The notes under the pieces: model-generated
Databases searched by the model: none
Told to the model about the DNA's origin: nothing
The model's input: only the letters and a program-made list of their open reading frames with translations
DNA from: Lentisphaeria bacterium
GTDB taxonomy: Bacteria > Verrucomicrobiota > Lentisphaeria > Oligosphaerales > Oligosphaeraceae
Direction: 5' to 3'
DNA length: 5,490 nt
NCBI GenBank assembly: GCA_016302725.1
Contig: JAEDNB010000143.1
Location: 1 to 5,490 of the forward strand
Position numbers and translations under genes: made by a program
Part shown: piece by piece, positions 5,214 through 5,490 of the stretch
Numbering within the stretch: position 1 is the first letter of the stretch
Layout of the letters: every line of letters starts with the position of its first letter

Positions 5214-5490
5214 ATGCCCACCATCCGACTTCTTCTCGGCGACGAAGCCTACGCCCAAGGGGCCATCGACGCGGGAGCCTCCGCCTGCTACGCCTATCCC
5301 GGCACCCCGTCCACGGAAATCATGGAGTATTTCCAGTCCTCCCCCCTGGCCGCCCAGAGAAACCTCCATCGCCAGTGGTCCTGCAACGAGAAGGCCGCCA
5401 TGGAAGAGGCCATCGGCGCCAGCTATATGGGGAAACGGGCCATCGCCTGCATGAAGCACGTGGGCCTCAACGCCTGCGCCGACGGCTTCA
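5214..5490 (+). CDS. iorA: Indolepyruvate:ferredoxin oxidoreductase alpha subunit, N-terminal part
   Basis: An open frame from ATG 5214 runs off the window edge after 92 codons, so only the start of a protein usually about 550-620 residues long is seen. IorA with IorB oxidatively decarboxylates aryl pyruvates (from Trp, Phe, Tyr) to aryl-acetyl-CoA, reducing ferredoxin, with thiamine diphosphate and iron-sulfur clusters. Visible signatures: LLLGDEAYAQGAIDAG (6-21), YPGTPSTEI (28-36) and WSCNEKAAMEEAIGAS (55-70), in which Glu59 is at the position of the cofactor-activating Glu of the pyrimidine-binding domain, then GKRAIACMKHVGLNACAD (73-90). This set matches IorA better than pyruvate or 2-oxoglutarate oxidoreductases. 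iorB would be expected downstream, outside the window. No Shine-Dalgarno site precedes the ATG, but the protein begins at the right distance from the first conserved block. The function suggests an anaerobe. Confidence 0.9.
   Translation, partial: MPTIRLLLGDEAYAQGAIDAGASACYAYPGTPSTEIMEYFQSSPLAAQRNLHRQWSCNEKAAMEEAIGASYMGKRAIACMKHVGLNACADGF

Noticed and set aside
1..5490. Mobile element, attachment site, toxin-antitoxin or phage-defence genes
   Set aside because: No transposase, integrase, terminal inverted repeats, tRNA-end duplication or known defence-protein motif was seen; every sizeable gene is a core or metabolic gene.

Overview
The window is a G+C-rich bacterial segment (clearly above 60 % by eye). 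All recognisable genes lie on the + strand, with strong use of C-ending codons. In order it holds: the 3' end of a GT5 glycogen synthase gene (glgA-like, 1-474), a complete glycogen branching enzyme (glgB-like, 497-2584), a 390-bp non-coding stretch with the signal recognition particle RNA gene (ffs, about 2742-2861), dnaX (2975-4540), recR (4562-5167), and the first 92 codons of an indolepyruvate:ferredoxin oxidoreductase alpha subunit (iorA-like, 5214 to the window edge).

The organism cannot be named with certainty. The branching enzyme is of the GH13_8 ('eukaryotic-type') subfamily, which in bacteria I associate with Bacteroidota, the Verrucomicrobiota/Lentisphaerota group and a few other phyla. 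The ferredoxin-linked keto-acid oxidoreductase points to an anaerobic lifestyle. High G+C, a GT5 glycogen synthase and weak Shine-Dalgarno use fit a member of the PVC group better than Bacteroides. This is inference.

Layout and logic: positions 1-2584 form a glycogen-synthesis pair, chain elongation followed after 22 nt by branching, probably one transcript. Positions 2585-2705 are a C-rich trailer with short inverted repeats. Positions 2706-2870 form a self-contained ffs transcription unit: a sigma70-like promoter, a hairpin RNA of about 120 nt carrying the SRP54 (Ffh)-binding core, and a T9 run. Positions 2871-5167 are the dnaX-recR replication/repair pair without the ybaB gene that often lies between them. 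ffs-dnaX-recR is a familiar bacterial neighbourhood. iorA follows recR after 46 nt and belongs to amino-acid fermentation.

No undescribed system is evident. The points most worth a second look are the nine perfect CCGCAC hexamers in dnaX, the abrupt reversal of C/G bias just after them, the pyrimidine-rich leaders lacking Shine-Dalgarno sites before recR and iorA, and an A in place of the usual G in the SRP RNA symmetric loop.
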